Assembly: GCA_903825465.1 (NCBI GenBank)
Contig: CAIKAR010000005.1
Location: 1-64,000, forward strand
Direction of reading: 5' to 3'
DNA length: 64,000 nt
From: an uncultured Hyphomicrobiales bacterium
GTDB lineage: Bacteria > Pseudomonadota > Alphaproteobacteria > Rhizobiales > Beijerinckiaceae
The position numbers and the translations under genes are program-made. The notes under the pieces were generated by a model. That model was not told where the DNA came from. It ran no database searches and saw only the letters and a program-made list of their open reading frames with translations. Positions 49,519-59,676 of this stretch are shown one piece after another (position 1 is the stretch's first letter; the number at the start of each line of letters is the position of its first letter).

Positions 49519-50477
49519 GCGCGTCCGACAACGCCGGCGCCCAGCCGCGGGGCGGCCTGTTCGAACGGCTGCGCTCGCTGTTCGGCTTCGAAGGCGCCAC
49601 GCCGCGCGAGGATGTCGAGGAGGCGATCGCCGAGGCGACGCGCGACGGCGGATTCAGCGAGAAGGAAACCGCCATCCTCAAGAACGTGCTGTCGCTGCAC
49701 GAATTGCGCGTGGCCGACGTGCTCGTGCCGCGCGCCGACATCGTGGCGGTGGAGCTTGGTCAAACGCTCGGCGAGATATTGTCGGTGTTTCGCGCCGCGA
49801 GCCACTCGCGGCTTCCCGTCTATTCCGAAACGCTCGACGACCCCAGGGGCATGGTCCACATCCTCGACTTTGTGGATTTTCTCGCGCGCTCGGCGGAGCA
49901 GCGCCGCCCGAGGTCGGCCGAAGGCGCGGAATCGGCGGCCACAGCCGCCGCGCGGGGCGGCCTGGATCTCTCGCTGCCTCTGTCGCAGGCCAACATCCTG
50001 CGGCCGGTGCTCTACGCGCCACGTTCGATGCCGGCGCTCGACCTGTTGATAAAGATGCAGGCGAGCCGCACGCACATGGCTCTCGTCATCGACGAATACG
50101 GCGGCACGGACGGCCTTGTTTCCATCGAGGACATCATGGAGACGATTGTCGGCGACATCGAGGACGAGCACGACGAGAGCGGCGCGCACGTCATCGAGAC
50201 GGCGCCCGACGGCGCGCTGACGATGAGCGCCCGCGCGCCGCTGGACGCCGTCGCCGAAAAACTCGGGGCGCCGCTCGCGAGCGCGGAGGCGCGCGAGGAT
50301 ATCGACACCATCGGCGGCCTCGTCGCCTCCGCGGCCGGCCGCCTGCCCGCGCGCGGCGAAATCATCCGGCTTTCGCCGACGCTCGAAGCGGAAATCGTCG
50401 ACGCCGACCCGCGCAAACTGAAGCGGGTGAGGTTGCGCAGGATCGCCGAGGAGCCTTCCGACGACAACAGCGGTTGA
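49515..50477 (+). CDS. Hemolysin/CorC family CBS-domain transporter-associated protein
   Basis: CBS domains; VLVPRADIVAVEL; MALVIDEYGGTDGLVSIEDIMETIVGDIEDEHDE. Confidence 0.94.
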   Translation: MSASDNAGAQPRGGLFERLRSLFGFEGATPREDVEEAIAEATRDGGFSEKETAILKNVLSLHELRVADVLVPRADIVAVELGQTLGEILSVFRAASHSRLPVYSETLDDPRGMVHILDFVDFLARSAEQRRPRSAEGAESAATAAARGGLDLSLPLSQANILRPVLYAPRSMPALDLLIKMQASRTHMALVIDEYGGTDGLVSIEDIMETIVGDIEDEHDESGAHVIETAPDGALTMSARAPLDAVAEKLGAPLASAEAREDIDTIGGLVASAAGRLPARGEIIRLSPTLEAEIVDADPRKLKRVRLRRIAEEPSDDNSG

Positions 50478-50572
50478 TTTCCGGAGGCGGATTGGATGGG
50501 CCACGCCCTCCCTCCGCCTTCGTTCCCTTGTAAGGTGACGTTCTTCGAATCAGCCGGGACCGGGATCGCGAT

Positions 50573-52219
50573 TTGACCTTCAACGCCTTCGGGAAGGCCG
50601 CCGATCTGGTCATATTGTCGTCGGGTTGGCGGCGGCGCGGCATCGCGTTTCTGGCGGGCGCCGTCGGCGCGCTGGCGATGGCGCCGGTCGATTTTTTTCC
50701 CGCCATGCTCGTCCCAATGATGGTCGCGGTCTGGCTGATCGACGGCATCGCGGCGGGTTCCGCGTCCGGACGAGCCTTCCCGCTGACCGAGGCTCGCGAG
50801 GCCGCGTGCGCGGGCTGGTGGCTCGGCTTTGGTTATTTCACCGCCGGCTTGTGGTGGCTCGGCGCGGCGATGCTGGTGGACGCCGATCAATTCGCGTGGG
50901 CTATTCCCCTCGCCTGTCTGGGCCTGCCGGCGGTGTTGGCCTGTTTCACCGCGGGCGGCTTCGCGGCGGCCCGGCTGTTGTGGAGCCCCGGGCCGGTTCG
51001 GCTGCTGGCGCTCGCGACGGGCATCGGCGGCTTCGAGTGGTTGCGCGGCCACGTCGCGACGGGCTTTCCGTGGAACGAATTCGGCATGGCTCTGGGCGGC
51101 AATCTGGTCCTCGCGCAATCCGCTTCGATGGTCGGCCTCTACGGACTGAACTTCATCGCGGTGGTTTTGTTCGCCGCGCCGGCCCTTCTACGCGATCCCC
51201 CCTCGCGACAGCGCTTCCGCGGCGGCGCTTTCGCGGTCAAACTCTGCCTCGCCGCCTTCGTCGTGCTTGGCGCGTTCGGCGCCGTCCGCCTGTCGGGCGG
51301 CCCCGTTGAAGACGTCCCCGGCGTGAAGCTGCGGCTCATGCAGCCCAATTTGCGGCAAGACAAATTCTTCAGCCCCGAGAACAAAGACAAGATACTGGAC
51401 CGTTACCTCTCGCTGTCGGACCGCGCGACGTCGCCGCAAACAACGGGGATCGCCGATGTCACCCATCTCGTTTGGCCGGAATCGGCGTTTCCCTTCATTC
51501 TCGCGCGCGACGCGGAAGCCTTGGCGCGGATATCCAAGTTTCTCGGACCCAAGGCGATCCTGATGACGGGGGCGGCGCGCATGATACCCGCCACCCGCGG
51601 CGAGCCTCCGGTTTTCTATAATTCCATCGAGGCGATGGATCAGGCGCGGGGAATATTCGCCGATTACGACAAAGTTCATCTCGTCCCGTTTGGCGAATAC
51701 CTGCCTTTCGACGGCATTCTGCGCCGGCTGGGCCTGCGCAATCTCGTCCACATTCCCGGCGGTTTCTCGCCGGGCCCGACCGGCCGGCTCATGACGATCC
51801 CCGGCCTGCCGCCGATCGCGGCGCTGGTCTGCTACGAAGCCGCGTTCTCCGGCGAGGTCGTGCCACCCGGCGGGGAGCGGCCCGGCGCGTTGTTGAACGT
51901 GTCCGACGACGGCTGGTACGGCGACACCGCCGGACCCTATCAACATTTCTCGCAGGCGAGGCTTCGCGCGATCGAGGAGGGCTTGCCGCTTGTGCGCGCG
52001 GCGACGACGGGCATAACCGCCTTCGTCGATCCCTATGGACGCGTGGTCTCGTCCCTGCCGCTCGGCGTCGAAGGCGTTCTGGACGGCGGCTTGCCAAAGT
52101 CGATCGCCGCGACTCCCTTCGCCAGATGGCCTCTGGCGGCCCCGCTTGGCCTGTTCATTCTCGCCCTCGCCGGGGCGCTCGCCGGGCGGACCCGCGCGGC
52201 GTCGTTCGGCAAAGACTAA
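50573..52219 (+). CDS. lnt: Apolipoprotein N-acyltransferase
   Basis: Multi-TM N-term; LVWPESAFPFIL; YDKVHLVPFGEYLPF; NVSDDGWYGDTAGPYQHFSQARLRAIEEGLPLVRAATTGIT. Confidence 0.96.
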   Translation: MTFNAFGKAADLVILSSGWRRRGIAFLAGAVGALAMAPVDFFPAMLVPMMVAVWLIDGIAAGSASGRAFPLTEAREAACAGWWLGFGYFTAGLWWLGAAMLVDADQFAWAIPLACLGLPAVLACFTAGGFAAARLLWSPGPVRLLALATGIGGFEWLRGHVATGFPWNEFGMALGGNLVLAQSASMVGLYGLNFIAVVLFAAPALLRDPPSRQRFRGGAFAVKLCLAAFVVLGAFGAVRLSGGPVEDVPGVKLRLMQPNLRQDKFFSPENKDKILDRYLSLSDRATSPQTTGIADVTHLVWPESAFPFILARDAEALARISKFLGPKAILMTGAARMIPATRGEPPVFYNSIEAMDQARGIFADYDKVHLVPFGEYLPFDGILRRLGLRNLVHIPGGFSPGPTGRLMTIPGLPPIAALVCYEAAFSGEVVPPGGERPGALLNVSDDGWYGDTAGPYQHFSQARLRAIEEGLPLVRAATTGITAFVDPYGRVVSSLPLGVEGVLDGGLPKSIAATPFARWPLAAPLGLFILALAGALAGRTRAASFGKD

Positions 52220-52322
52220 GTTGCGCGTCCCTGGATTATCGCGTAACGCGTGTGCAGCAATTGGCCGCTCTAGACGCGCGGACCTTGGTTGCCCCAATCT
52301 GCCCTGAAATCACCCCTGGAGC

Positions 52323-52763
52323 TTGGCGCAAGTGATCAAGAAGATACCCAATCCTATCGACAAACATGTGGGTAGTCGTGTTCGCATGAAGCGAATCTTG
52401 CTTGGCTATAGCCAGGAGAAGTTGGGTGAGGCCCTGGGTTTGACCTTTCAACAAGTGCAGAAATACGAGAAGGGCACGAATAGAATTGGCGCGAGCCGCC
52501 TGCAACAAATCGCGAAAATTCTGCAGGCGACGCCGGCGTTCTTTTTCGATGGATCGCCACAAGGCGAAACCATCGCCCACGAGGGATTCGCCGAGGCCCC
52601 ATCGAGCCAGTACATCGTCGATTCCATTTCCTCCGTCGAGGGGCTTCAACTCAATCGCGCCTTCGCCGGCGTCAAGGATGCAAAAGTTCGAAAACGCATT
52701 GTCGATCTCGTCGCCGCCATCGCGGATTCGCAAGTTGAAACGGCTGAAGGAAACAACGAATAG
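52323..52763 (+). CDS. XRE-family HTH transcriptional regulator
   Basis: VGSRVRMKRILLGYSQEKLGEALGLTFQQVQKYEKGTNRIGASRLQQIAKIL. Confidence 0.93.
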   Translation: MAQVIKKIPNPIDKHVGSRVRMKRILLGYSQEKLGEALGLTFQQVQKYEKGTNRIGASRLQQIAKILQATPAFFFDGSPQGETIAHEGFAEAPSSQYIVDSISSVEGLQLNRAFAGVKDAKVRKRIVDLVAAIADSQVETAEGNNE

Positions 52764-52775
52764 CTCGGCGCGCCT

Positions 52776-52791
52776 GTTCGATTTATCGAAC
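52776..52791. promoter_or_regulatory. Palindrome between XRE gene and metK, candidate operator
   Basis: GTTCGAT-TT-ATCGAAC, perfect 7-bp arms. Confidence 0.45.
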
Positions 52792-52926
52792 GAAATCGGC
52801 GGAAACGCTTGACCTAACGAACGCGGTCTGCAATAGCGCGCAAAGCGGCGAAAGAGCCGCAAGCGAGGGAAGCGTCAGGGCCCGCCGCCTCGCCGTCATT
52901 CACGAAGCCCGGCTGGAGACGCACGC

Positions 52927-54114
52927 GTGGCGCGCAAGTCTTATTTTTTCACGAGCGAATCGGTCTCCGAAGGCCATCCCGACAAGGTTAGCGACCGCGT
53001 TTCGGACGAAGTCGTCGATCTTTTCTTCCGCGAAGGCGCGAAGGCTGGCATCGACCCCTACCAAATCCGCGTCGCCTGCGAGACTCTCTGCACCACCAAC
53101 CGCGTCGTCATCGCCGGCGAAGTGCGCGGCCCGAAGATCTCCGAAGAGCAGATCATCGCGACGGCGCGGCAGGCGATCAAGGACATCGGCTACGAGCAGG
53201 ACGGCTTCCACCACGCCAACGCCAAGATCGAAGTGCTGCTGCACGCCCAGTCCGCCGACATCGCCCAGGGCGTCGACTCCTCCAGCAACAAGGACGAAGG
53301 CGCCGGCGACCAGGGCATCATGTTCGGCTACGCCTGCCGCGAGACGCCCGAGCTCATGCCGGCGCCGCTGGCCTATTCGCACAAGATCCTGCGCCTGATT
53401 TCCGAAGCCCGCCACGCCGGCAAGGAAAAAGCCCTCGGCCCGGACGCCAAGAGCCAGGTGACCATTCGCTACGAAAACGGCAAGCCGGTCGGCGCCACGC
53501 AAATCGTCGTGTCGCATCAGCATCTGATCGAGGACATGACCTCGGCGCAAATCCGCGACGCGGTCGAGCCCTACGTTCGCAAGGCGCTTCCCGCCGAGTG
53601 GATCACGACGGACACCGTCTGGCACATCAACCCGACGGGCAAGTTCTACATCGGCGGCCCCGACGGCGACACCGGCCTCACCGGCCGCAAGATCATCGTG
53701 GACACCTACGGCGGCGCGGCCCCGCACGGCGGCGGCGCCTTCTCCGGCAAAGACCCGACGAAGGTCGATCGCTCGGCCGCCTACGCCGCGCGCTACCTCG
53801 CCAAAAACGTCGTCGCGGCCGGCCTGGCCGACCGCTGCTGCATCCAGCTCGCCTACGCGATCGGCGTGGCGCAGCCGCTGTCGATCTACGCCGACCTCTA
53901 CGACACCGGCAAAGTCGACGGAGAAAAGCTCGAAAAGGTGCTGGGCGAGTTGATGAGCCTGTCGCCGCGCGGCATCCGAGAGCATCTCAACCTCAACCAC
54001 CCGATCTACGCGCGCACGTCGGCGTTCGGCCATTTCGGCCGCGAGCCCGACGCGACCGGCGGCTTCACCTGGGAGAAGACCGACCTCGCCGACAAGCTGA
54101 AGGCGGCTTTCTGA
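52927..54114 (+). CDS. metK: S-adenosylmethionine synthetase
   Basis: [78 protein letters not shown] start. Confidence 0.97.
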   Translation: MARKSYFFTSESVSEGHPDKVSDRVSDEVVDLFFREGAKAGIDPYQIRVACETLCTTNRVVIAGEVRGPKISEEQIIATARQAIKDIGYEQDGFHHANAKIEVLLHAQSADIAQGVDSSSNKDEGAGDQGIMFGYACRETPELMPAPLAYSHKILRLISEARHAGKEKALGPDAKSQVTIRYENGKPVGATQIVVSHQHLIEDMTSAQIRDAVEPYVRKALPAEWITTDTVWHINPTGKFYIGGPDGDTGLTGRKIIVDTYGGAAPHGGGAFSGKDPTKVDRSAAYAARYLAKNVVAAGLADRCCIQLAYAIGVAQPLSIYADLYDTGKVDGEKLEKVLGELMSLSPRGIREHLNLNHPIYARTSAFGHFGREPDATGGFTWEKTDLADKLKAAF

Positions 54115-54140
54115 TCCGCTTCGAAATCCACTTGAACGGG

Positions 54141-54174
54141 AAAACGCATCGGCCCATTCGCCGGTGCGTTTTTC
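54141..54174 (+). terminator. Intrinsic terminator after metK
   Basis: AAAACGCATCGGC-CCATTC-GCCGGTGCGTTTTT. Confidence 0.75.
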
Positions 54175-54186
54175 ATTGAGGCGAAT

Positions 54187-54894
54187 GTGCCGCGTCGAAG
54201 CAACCCCGAGAGCGCGAGGCCGGCGCACCGCCAGTTGCACGGGCGGGCGCATGGCAAGAAGCTGCGCGCCTATCACGCCGGCCTTGTCGAAACGCTGTTG
54301 CCGCGCCTGGCGCTGCCGGGCGGCCACGAGCCGCTTGATCCCGCCGCGCTGTTCGATTTTCCCATCCGCGCGCTTGTCGTCGAAATCGGCTTTGGCGGCG
54401 GCGAACACCTCGCCGACGAGGCGAACGCGCGCGCCGACACCGGCTTCATCGGCTGCGAGCCCTTCGTCAACGGCGTCGCCAAGCTGCTGGCCCGCGTGGA
54501 GGAGGAAGAACTGCGCAACGTCCGCGTTCACGACCGCAACGCGCTCGACATTTTGCCGCGGCTGCCGCGCGGATGCGTCGATCGGATCGACCTTCTGTAT
54601 CCGGACCCCTGGCCGAAAGCGCGGCATCGCAAACGCCGCTTCGTCTCGATGCAGGCGCTGGCCGAAATGGCCGGCGTGTTGCGCCCCGGCGGCGAACTGC
54701 GCTTCGCCACCGACATCGACGATTACGCCGCGTGGACGCTGTCGCGCGCGCAAGCCTCGCCCTTCTTCGAATGGCGCGCGGAAAGCGCCGCCGACTGGAT
54801 GGTTCCCTGGGCGGGCTGGAAACCGACGCGTTTCGAAGAGCGCGCGCGGCGCGAGGGCCGAAGCAGCGCGTATCTGACCTTCGTCCGCGTTTAG
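54187..54894 (+). CDS. trmB: tRNA (guanine-N7-)-methyltransferase
   Basis: VEIGFGGGEHLADEA; FIGCEPFVNGVAKLL; RIDLLYPDPWPKARHRKRRFVS. Confidence 0.95.
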   Translation: MPRRSNPESARPAHRQLHGRAHGKKLRAYHAGLVETLLPRLALPGGHEPLDPAALFDFPIRALVVEIGFGGGEHLADEANARADTGFIGCEPFVNGVAKLLARVEEEELRNVRVHDRNALDILPRLPRGCVDRIDLLYPDPWPKARHRKRRFVSMQALAEMAGVLRPGGELRFATDIDDYAAWTLSRAQASPFFEWRAESAADWMVPWAGWKPTRFEERARREGRSSAYLTFVRV

Positions 54895-55931
54895 CGCAAC
54901 CGCGCGTAGGTCGCGAGCGCGTTGCCGCTTTCGATCTTTTCCCGCAGATGTTCGGGAAGCCCGGCGGGATAGACCGCGTCGCCGTCGAATTGCCAATGCG
55001 GATAGTCGCTGGCGAACAGGAACATGTCGTCGCTCTCGAAATGTTCGACGATTTTCGCGACGCCGCCCGCGTCCGGCGGCGCGTCAAAGGGCTGGATCGT
55101 CAGCCGCACGTGCTCGCGCACGATCTCGAACGGCGGGCGGTCGACCCAGGGCGCCTCGCGGCGCATCGCGCGCCAGAACTTGTCGACGCGCCAGACGAAG
55201 CCCGGCAGCCAGGTGACGCCGGATTCCATCATCACCACCTTGAGGCCGGGGAACTTCTGAAACACGCCCTCCAGCACGAGACTGGCCAGTTGCGACTGAA
55301 AGCCCTGCGACTGCGCGGCGTAGTCCTCGACAAGCCACGACGGCCAGCCGAGCGACGTGACGGGGTGGCGGTAGGAGGAGCCCGCGTGGACGCCAAGCGG
55401 CAATCCGTGGCGCTCCAGCGCCGCGTAGATCGGCCAGAACTGGCGGCGCCCGAGCGGCGCGTCGCCCATGCAGGGAACCACGGCCTGCACGAAACGGCGG
55501 TCGCCGGCGCGGGCTTCGATCTCATCCACGGCGCGCTCGATGTTTTGCAGCGGCAACACGATGGAGCCGCGCAGCCGCGCGTCCTTGTCGAGCCATTCGC
55601 GCGCCACGAATTCGTTGAGCGCGGAGGTCATCGCGACCGCCATGTCCTCGTTGTGGATCAACTGAACGCCGAACAGCGGATTGAGAATCGCGATGTCGAT
55701 GTTCCAGCGGTCGAGCGCTTCGCCCGCCATGTCGGCCGCGCTCAGCGCCGCCCGCCCGCCGGCCTTGCGCCAATCGGGCCGCGCGGTGAGCGGCGCGCCG
55801 GGAGGATAGCCGACGGTGTCGAGGTAAAGCACCTCGCGGTCCACGATCTCGTCGCGCCAATGCGGCGCGAGATAGGGAAGCAGCGAACGGCTGTCGGCGA
55901 CCGTCGGATGAATGTCGCAGTCGATGCGCAA
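54891..55931 (-). CDS. Amidohydrolase family protein (ACMSD-like)
   Basis: MRIDCDIHPTV; LPLGVHAGSSYRHP; KVVMMESGVTWLPGFVWRVD; FASDYPHWQFDGD. Confidence 0.9.
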   Translation of the reverse strand: MRIDCDIHPTVADSRSLLPYLAPHWRDEIVDREVLYLDTVGYPPGAPLTARPDWRKAGGRAALSAADMAGEALDRWNIDIAILNPLFGVQLIHNEDMAVAMTSALNEFVAREWLDKDARLRGSIVLPLQNIERAVDEIEARAGDRRFVQAVVPCMGDAPLGRRQFWPIYAALERHGLPLGVHAGSSYRHPVTSLGWPSWLVEDYAAQSQGFQSQLASLVLEGVFQKFPGLKVVMMESGVTWLPGFVWRVDKFWRAMRREAPWVDRPPFEIVREHVRLTIQPFDAPPDAGGVAKIVEHFESDDMFLFASDYPHWQFDGDAVYPAGLPEHLREKIESGNALATYARLR

Positions 55932-56077
55932 GGCGTCCTCCCGCGCGCCGGGCGGCGCTCAAGGCGATGTTCGCATGGTTCGCGGGAGGGCGACAAGCGG
56001 GCGCGACACCCCCTTGACCCCCGCGCGCGCAGCGGGAACAAAGGCTCGCGCCCGCGCCAGCCACACCGGAGGATTTC

Positions 56078-57154
56078 GTGAAGATCGTCGCGTTCGACAC
56101 CCAGGTCAGCGTCATGCGCAAGGACGATCCCACGTGGAAGTTCGCGCTCGGCGCGAGCCCCATCATCGAGGGGCACATTCTGCGGATCGCGACGGACGAC
56201 GGGCTCGAAGGCTTCGGCTACGCTTCGACGACGGCGCACATGGGCTCCCTCACGGGCGCTCTGGACGCCGAGCTCGAGCACCTGAAAAGCTCCGTGCTTG
56301 GCCGCGACGCCGACGAAATCGAATCCATCCTGACCGGCCTCGACCGCGCCATGCGCGGCGCCCCGCAGGCCAAGGCCGCCATCGATTGCGCGCTGCACGA
56401 GCTCAAGGCGAAGCGGCTGGGGATTCCGTTGTGCGGACTGTTCGGCGGCAAGGTGCGCGACCGCGTGCCGATCCTGCGCATCCTCGCCATCAAGACGCCC
56501 GCTGAAATGGCGGCGCAGGCGCGCAAGCTCGTCGACGCCGGCTACGCCTATTTGAAAATCAAGGTGCATGGCGACGTGGCGGAGGACGTCGCGCGCGTCG
56601 CCGCCATCCGCGCCGAAGTCGGAGAGGGCGTCCACCTCACCATCGACGCCAACCAGTCTTACACGCCGAAGGACGCGATCACGGCGTTGAACGCGATGGC
56701 GAAACACGTCATCGACCTCGCCGAACAGCCGGTGCCGGTGGAGGATTTCGCCGGCCTCGCGCTGGTGACGCGCAACGTGCCCATCGTGATCGAGGCCGAC
56801 GAGGCCGCGGGTTCCATTCACGAAATTTACCGCCTCGTGACGGAGCGCGCGGTCGACGCGGTGAGCCTTAAAATTCCCAAGCTCGGCGGCCTGCGCAACA
56901 CGCTCGCGGCGGCGCGCGTCTGCGAGGCGGGTGAAATCAAATACCGCATGGGCGCCGCGGTCGGCAGCCGCTTGCTCGCCGCGCACGGGCTGCACATGGC
57001 CTGCGCCCTGCCGCGCGTGGACTACGCCTGCGAGCTCGGCGAGTTCGCGCGATTGATGGACGACCCGTTCGAGGGCCTCGAAGTCAAGAATGGCTTTCTC
57101 GAATTGCCCGCCGGCGCTGGCTCGGGCGTTCGCCCAATAGGCGCCAAGGCGTGA
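56078..57154 (+). CDS. Mandelate racemase/muconate lactonizing enzyme family protein
   Basis: YLKIKVHGD, LTIDANQSYTPKDA, LAEQPVPVED, VIEADEAAGS, VSLKIPKLGGLRN. Confidence 0.9.
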   Translation: MKIVAFDTQVSVMRKDDPTWKFALGASPIIEGHILRIATDDGLEGFGYASTTAHMGSLTGALDAELEHLKSSVLGRDADEIESILTGLDRAMRGAPQAKAAIDCALHELKAKRLGIPLCGLFGGKVRDRVPILRILAIKTPAEMAAQARKLVDAGYAYLKIKVHGDVAEDVARVAAIRAEVGEGVHLTIDANQSYTPKDAITALNAMAKHVIDLAEQPVPVEDFAGLALVTRNVPIVIEADEAAGSIHEIYRLVTERAVDAVSLKIPKLGGLRNTLAAARVCEAGEIKYRMGAAVGSRLLAAHGLHMACALPRVDYACELGEFARLMDDPFEGLEVKNGFLELPAGAGSGVRPIGAKA

Positions 57155-58875
57155 GCGTTTCATCTCTCGCGAACGACGGCGGCGGCGCGCGCGTGTTGGG
57201 CCGCGCGGCTTTTCCCTCGCCCGTTGTCCTGGTTTTGCTGCTGATCCTGCTCCTCCTCGTCGTTCCGCCGGTTGTGTTCCTGGTCAACGTCAGTTTGCAC
57301 GAGACCGCGGCCGACGGCGGCCTTGGCGCCTTCACCACGCGCTTTTATTCGCAAATCCTCTCGGAGCGGCGGTTCGGCGAGAGCCTGCTTAACACGCTGA
57401 TTTACGCGCTGGGCTCGGGCGCGGTCGGCATCGCCATCGGCACGGTCCAGGCGCTGATCGTCGAACGCACCAACGCGCCGGGGCGGCGCTTCGCCTTTTA
57501 TGGCGCGATCATGTCGCTCGGCGTGCCGCATGTGCTTTACGTCGTCGCGTGGCTGTTGTTGCTCGGGCGGTCCGGCCCCTTCAACGACTTCATCGCCGCG
57601 CTCGGCGGCGGCGGCGTCGATGTTTATTCGATGTGGGGCATGATCCTGATCGAGGGCGTCGGCTTCGCGCCATTGACGTTTCTGATGATGTCGGCGGCGC
57701 TCGGCGCGACGGATCCCTCGTTCGAGGAATCCTCGCTCATGTCGGGCGCGGGGCCGTTGCGCACGTTTTCCCGCGTCACCTTGCGCATGGGCATGCCGGC
57801 GTTCCTCGCGCTGCTGCTGCTGGTTTTGATCAAGGCGTTCGAAAGCTTCGAAGTGCCGGCGCTCGTGGGCCTCGCCGGCAACGTCGATGTGCTGACCACG
57901 ACGATATGGCAATCCGCCCACGCGACCGGCACGCCCAACTACGGCGAGGCCGGCGCCTACTCGGTGTGCCTTGTGTTGATCGCCATGGGGCTGCTGGCGC
58001 CGCAATCGCGGCTGGCGCGCGACGCGCACCGCTATCAAAGCGTCACCGGCAAGGGGTTTCGCCCGCGCGTCGTCGATCTCGGCCCGTGGCGGAATTTCGC
58101 CGCCGCCGTGTTGTTCGCGCTGTTCCTGCTGGTGACGATATTGCCGGTGGCGATGCTTGTGTTCGCGTCTCTGCAGCCCTTCTACGAAGGCGTCACGCTC
58201 GACAGTTTTTCGCGGCTCACCCTCGACAACTACGCGGTGCTGCTCGAACCCGGCTCGTTCCGCGACTCCATCCTCAACACGATGATCCTCGGCGTTTCGA
58301 CCGCGACGTTCGTCGTGCCCTTCACCGCGCTTTGCGCCTGGCTCGCGGCGCGGCGCGCGCGCGGCGCGTGGATGCTCGACCAGCTCGCCAGCGCGCCGCT
58401 GGTGTTTCCCGCGCTCATCCTCAGCGTCGCGTTTCTCGACGTTTTCGTGAATTCGCCGCTGCCGCTGTACGGCACGCTGCTGTCGATCGTCATCGCCTCG
58501 TCGGTGCGCTTTCTGCCCTACGGCATGCGCTACGCCTACGCCGGCGCGCTGCAAATCCATCCCGATCTCGAAGACGCCGCGGGTCTCGCCGGCGCGGGGC
58601 GCGCGCGCGTGTTTGTCCGCGTGTTGCTGCCCTTGTTGTCCGCGTCGCTCATCGGCTCGTGGCTGCTGGTGTTCCTTCTGTCCGTTCAGACGGTGTCGCT
58701 GCCGCTGATGCTGTCGGGCCCCGGCTCCGAGGTCATGGCCGTCACCCTGTTCGAACTCTGGCAGAACGGACAGGCGACCGAGCTCGCCGCCATGGGGGTG
58801 GTGTGGATCGCGATCATGACGACGGTCAGCGTCGTCTTCCACATGACCGTGAAAAAGCGGATCGTCGAGGCGTGA
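57151..58875 (+). CDS. ABC transporter permease (fused two-domain, FbpB/iron-type)
   Basis: ~12 TM; LMSGAGPLRTFSRVTLRMGMPAFLALLLL and DAAGLAGAGRARVFVRVLLPLLSASL EAA loops; GTG start overlapping upstream stop. Confidence 0.92.
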   Translation: MSVSSLANDGGGARVLGRAAFPSPVVLVLLLILLLLVVPPVVFLVNVSLHETAADGGLGAFTTRFYSQILSERRFGESLLNTLIYALGSGAVGIAIGTVQALIVERTNAPGRRFAFYGAIMSLGVPHVLYVVAWLLLLGRSGPFNDFIAALGGGGVDVYSMWGMILIEGVGFAPLTFLMMSAALGATDPSFEESSLMSGAGPLRTFSRVTLRMGMPAFLALLLLVLIKAFESFEVPALVGLAGNVDVLTTTIWQSAHATGTPNYGEAGAYSVCLVLIAMGLLAPQSRLARDAHRYQSVTGKGFRPRVVDLGPWRNFAAAVLFALFLLVTILPVAMLVFASLQPFYEGVTLDSFSRLTLDNYAVLLEPGSFRDSILNTMILGVSTATFVVPFTALCAWLAARRARGAWMLDQLASAPLVFPALILSVAFLDVFVNSPLPLYGTLLSIVIASSVRFLPYGMRYAYAGALQIHPDLEDAAGLAGAGRARVFVRVLLPLLSASLIGSWLLVFLLSVQTVSLPLMLSGPGSEVMAVTLFELWQNGQATELAAMGVVWIAIMTTVSVVFHMTVKKRIVEA

Positions 58876-59663
58876 AGCGCGCCATCGGCCGCCACGTTTT
58901 CGTCGTCGATTTGCGGGCGACGATGGGCGACGACAGCCTCGACGCCTTCGCGGCGAAATGCGCGCGCGCGCGGTTCAACTCGGTCTGGGTCCGCGTAGGC
59001 CGCGGCGCCGCGCTCGACAGGAATTTCTCGATCCCCGGAGCCGCCGACATCGCGAAGGCGTTCCGCGCGGCGGGCGTGGAACTGTGGGGCTGGCACGTGC
59101 CGTTTTGCGCGCGCGCGGCGGCGGCGCGGACCGAATCCGACAACGTCTGGAACTGGGCTTTCGAGTTTGGCCTCGACGGAATCGTCGTCGACGCCGAGGC
59201 GACGCCCGAGAACCCGCGCTTTCAGGGCGGCGCGGCGCAGGCGCGCGCCTACATGCAGCCGCTGTCGGCCGCGTTGGCGAGCGCCGGCAAAGGCCTGGCG
59301 TTGTCGAGCCACGACCAGCCGCCGCTGCATTCCGACCTGCCTTTCGACGAGTTTTCGCGCTGGGTCTTCGATGTCTGCCCGCAGGTCTATCACCGCGGCC
59401 ACGATGTCGAGACGCGTCTGGCCCGCTCCATCGCCGGCTTCGCGCCGCTGGAAACCGGACGCGATTTCGCCGACCGCTACAAGCCCACGGGCAACATCTC
59501 CACGCGGGGCGATGTCAGGGTCGGCGACGCGAAGGAATGCCTCGCCGCGGCCGGCCAGTTCATCGGCCTCGCCAAGGCGAACGGCTTCGCCGGCTATGGT
59601 TTCTGGTGCCTCGACGACGCGCCAGGCGCGATCTGGGACTTTTTGGCGAAGACGCCGGCGTGA
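58872..59663 (+). CDS. Hypothetical TIM-barrel/glycoside-hydrolase-like protein
   Basis: Coupled GTGA overlap with permease; VELWGWHVPF, GLDGIVVDAEATPEN, GYGFWCLDDAPGAIWDFL. Confidence 0.7.
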   Translation: MKRAIGRHVFVVDLRATMGDDSLDAFAAKCARARFNSVWVRVGRGAALDRNFSIPGAADIAKAFRAAGVELWGWHVPFCARAAAARTESDNVWNWAFEFGLDGIVVDAEATPENPRFQGGAAQARAYMQPLSAALASAGKGLALSSHDQPPLHSDLPFDEFSRWVFDVCPQVYHRGHDVETRLARSIAGFAPLETGRDFADRYKPTGNISTRGDVRVGDAKECLAAAGQFIGLAKANGFAGYGFWCLDDAPGAIWDFLAKTPA

Positions 59664-59676
59664 GGCGCCGCCGCGC

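Noticed and set aside
52764-52926. Possible SAM riboswitch upstream of metK
   Set aside because: I could not match the sequence to SAM-II, SAM-V or SAM/SAH consensus elements by eye; a covariance-model search would be needed.
52900-54996. 698-aa minus-strand ORF
   Set aside because: Antisense to metK and trmB; artefact of codon bias.
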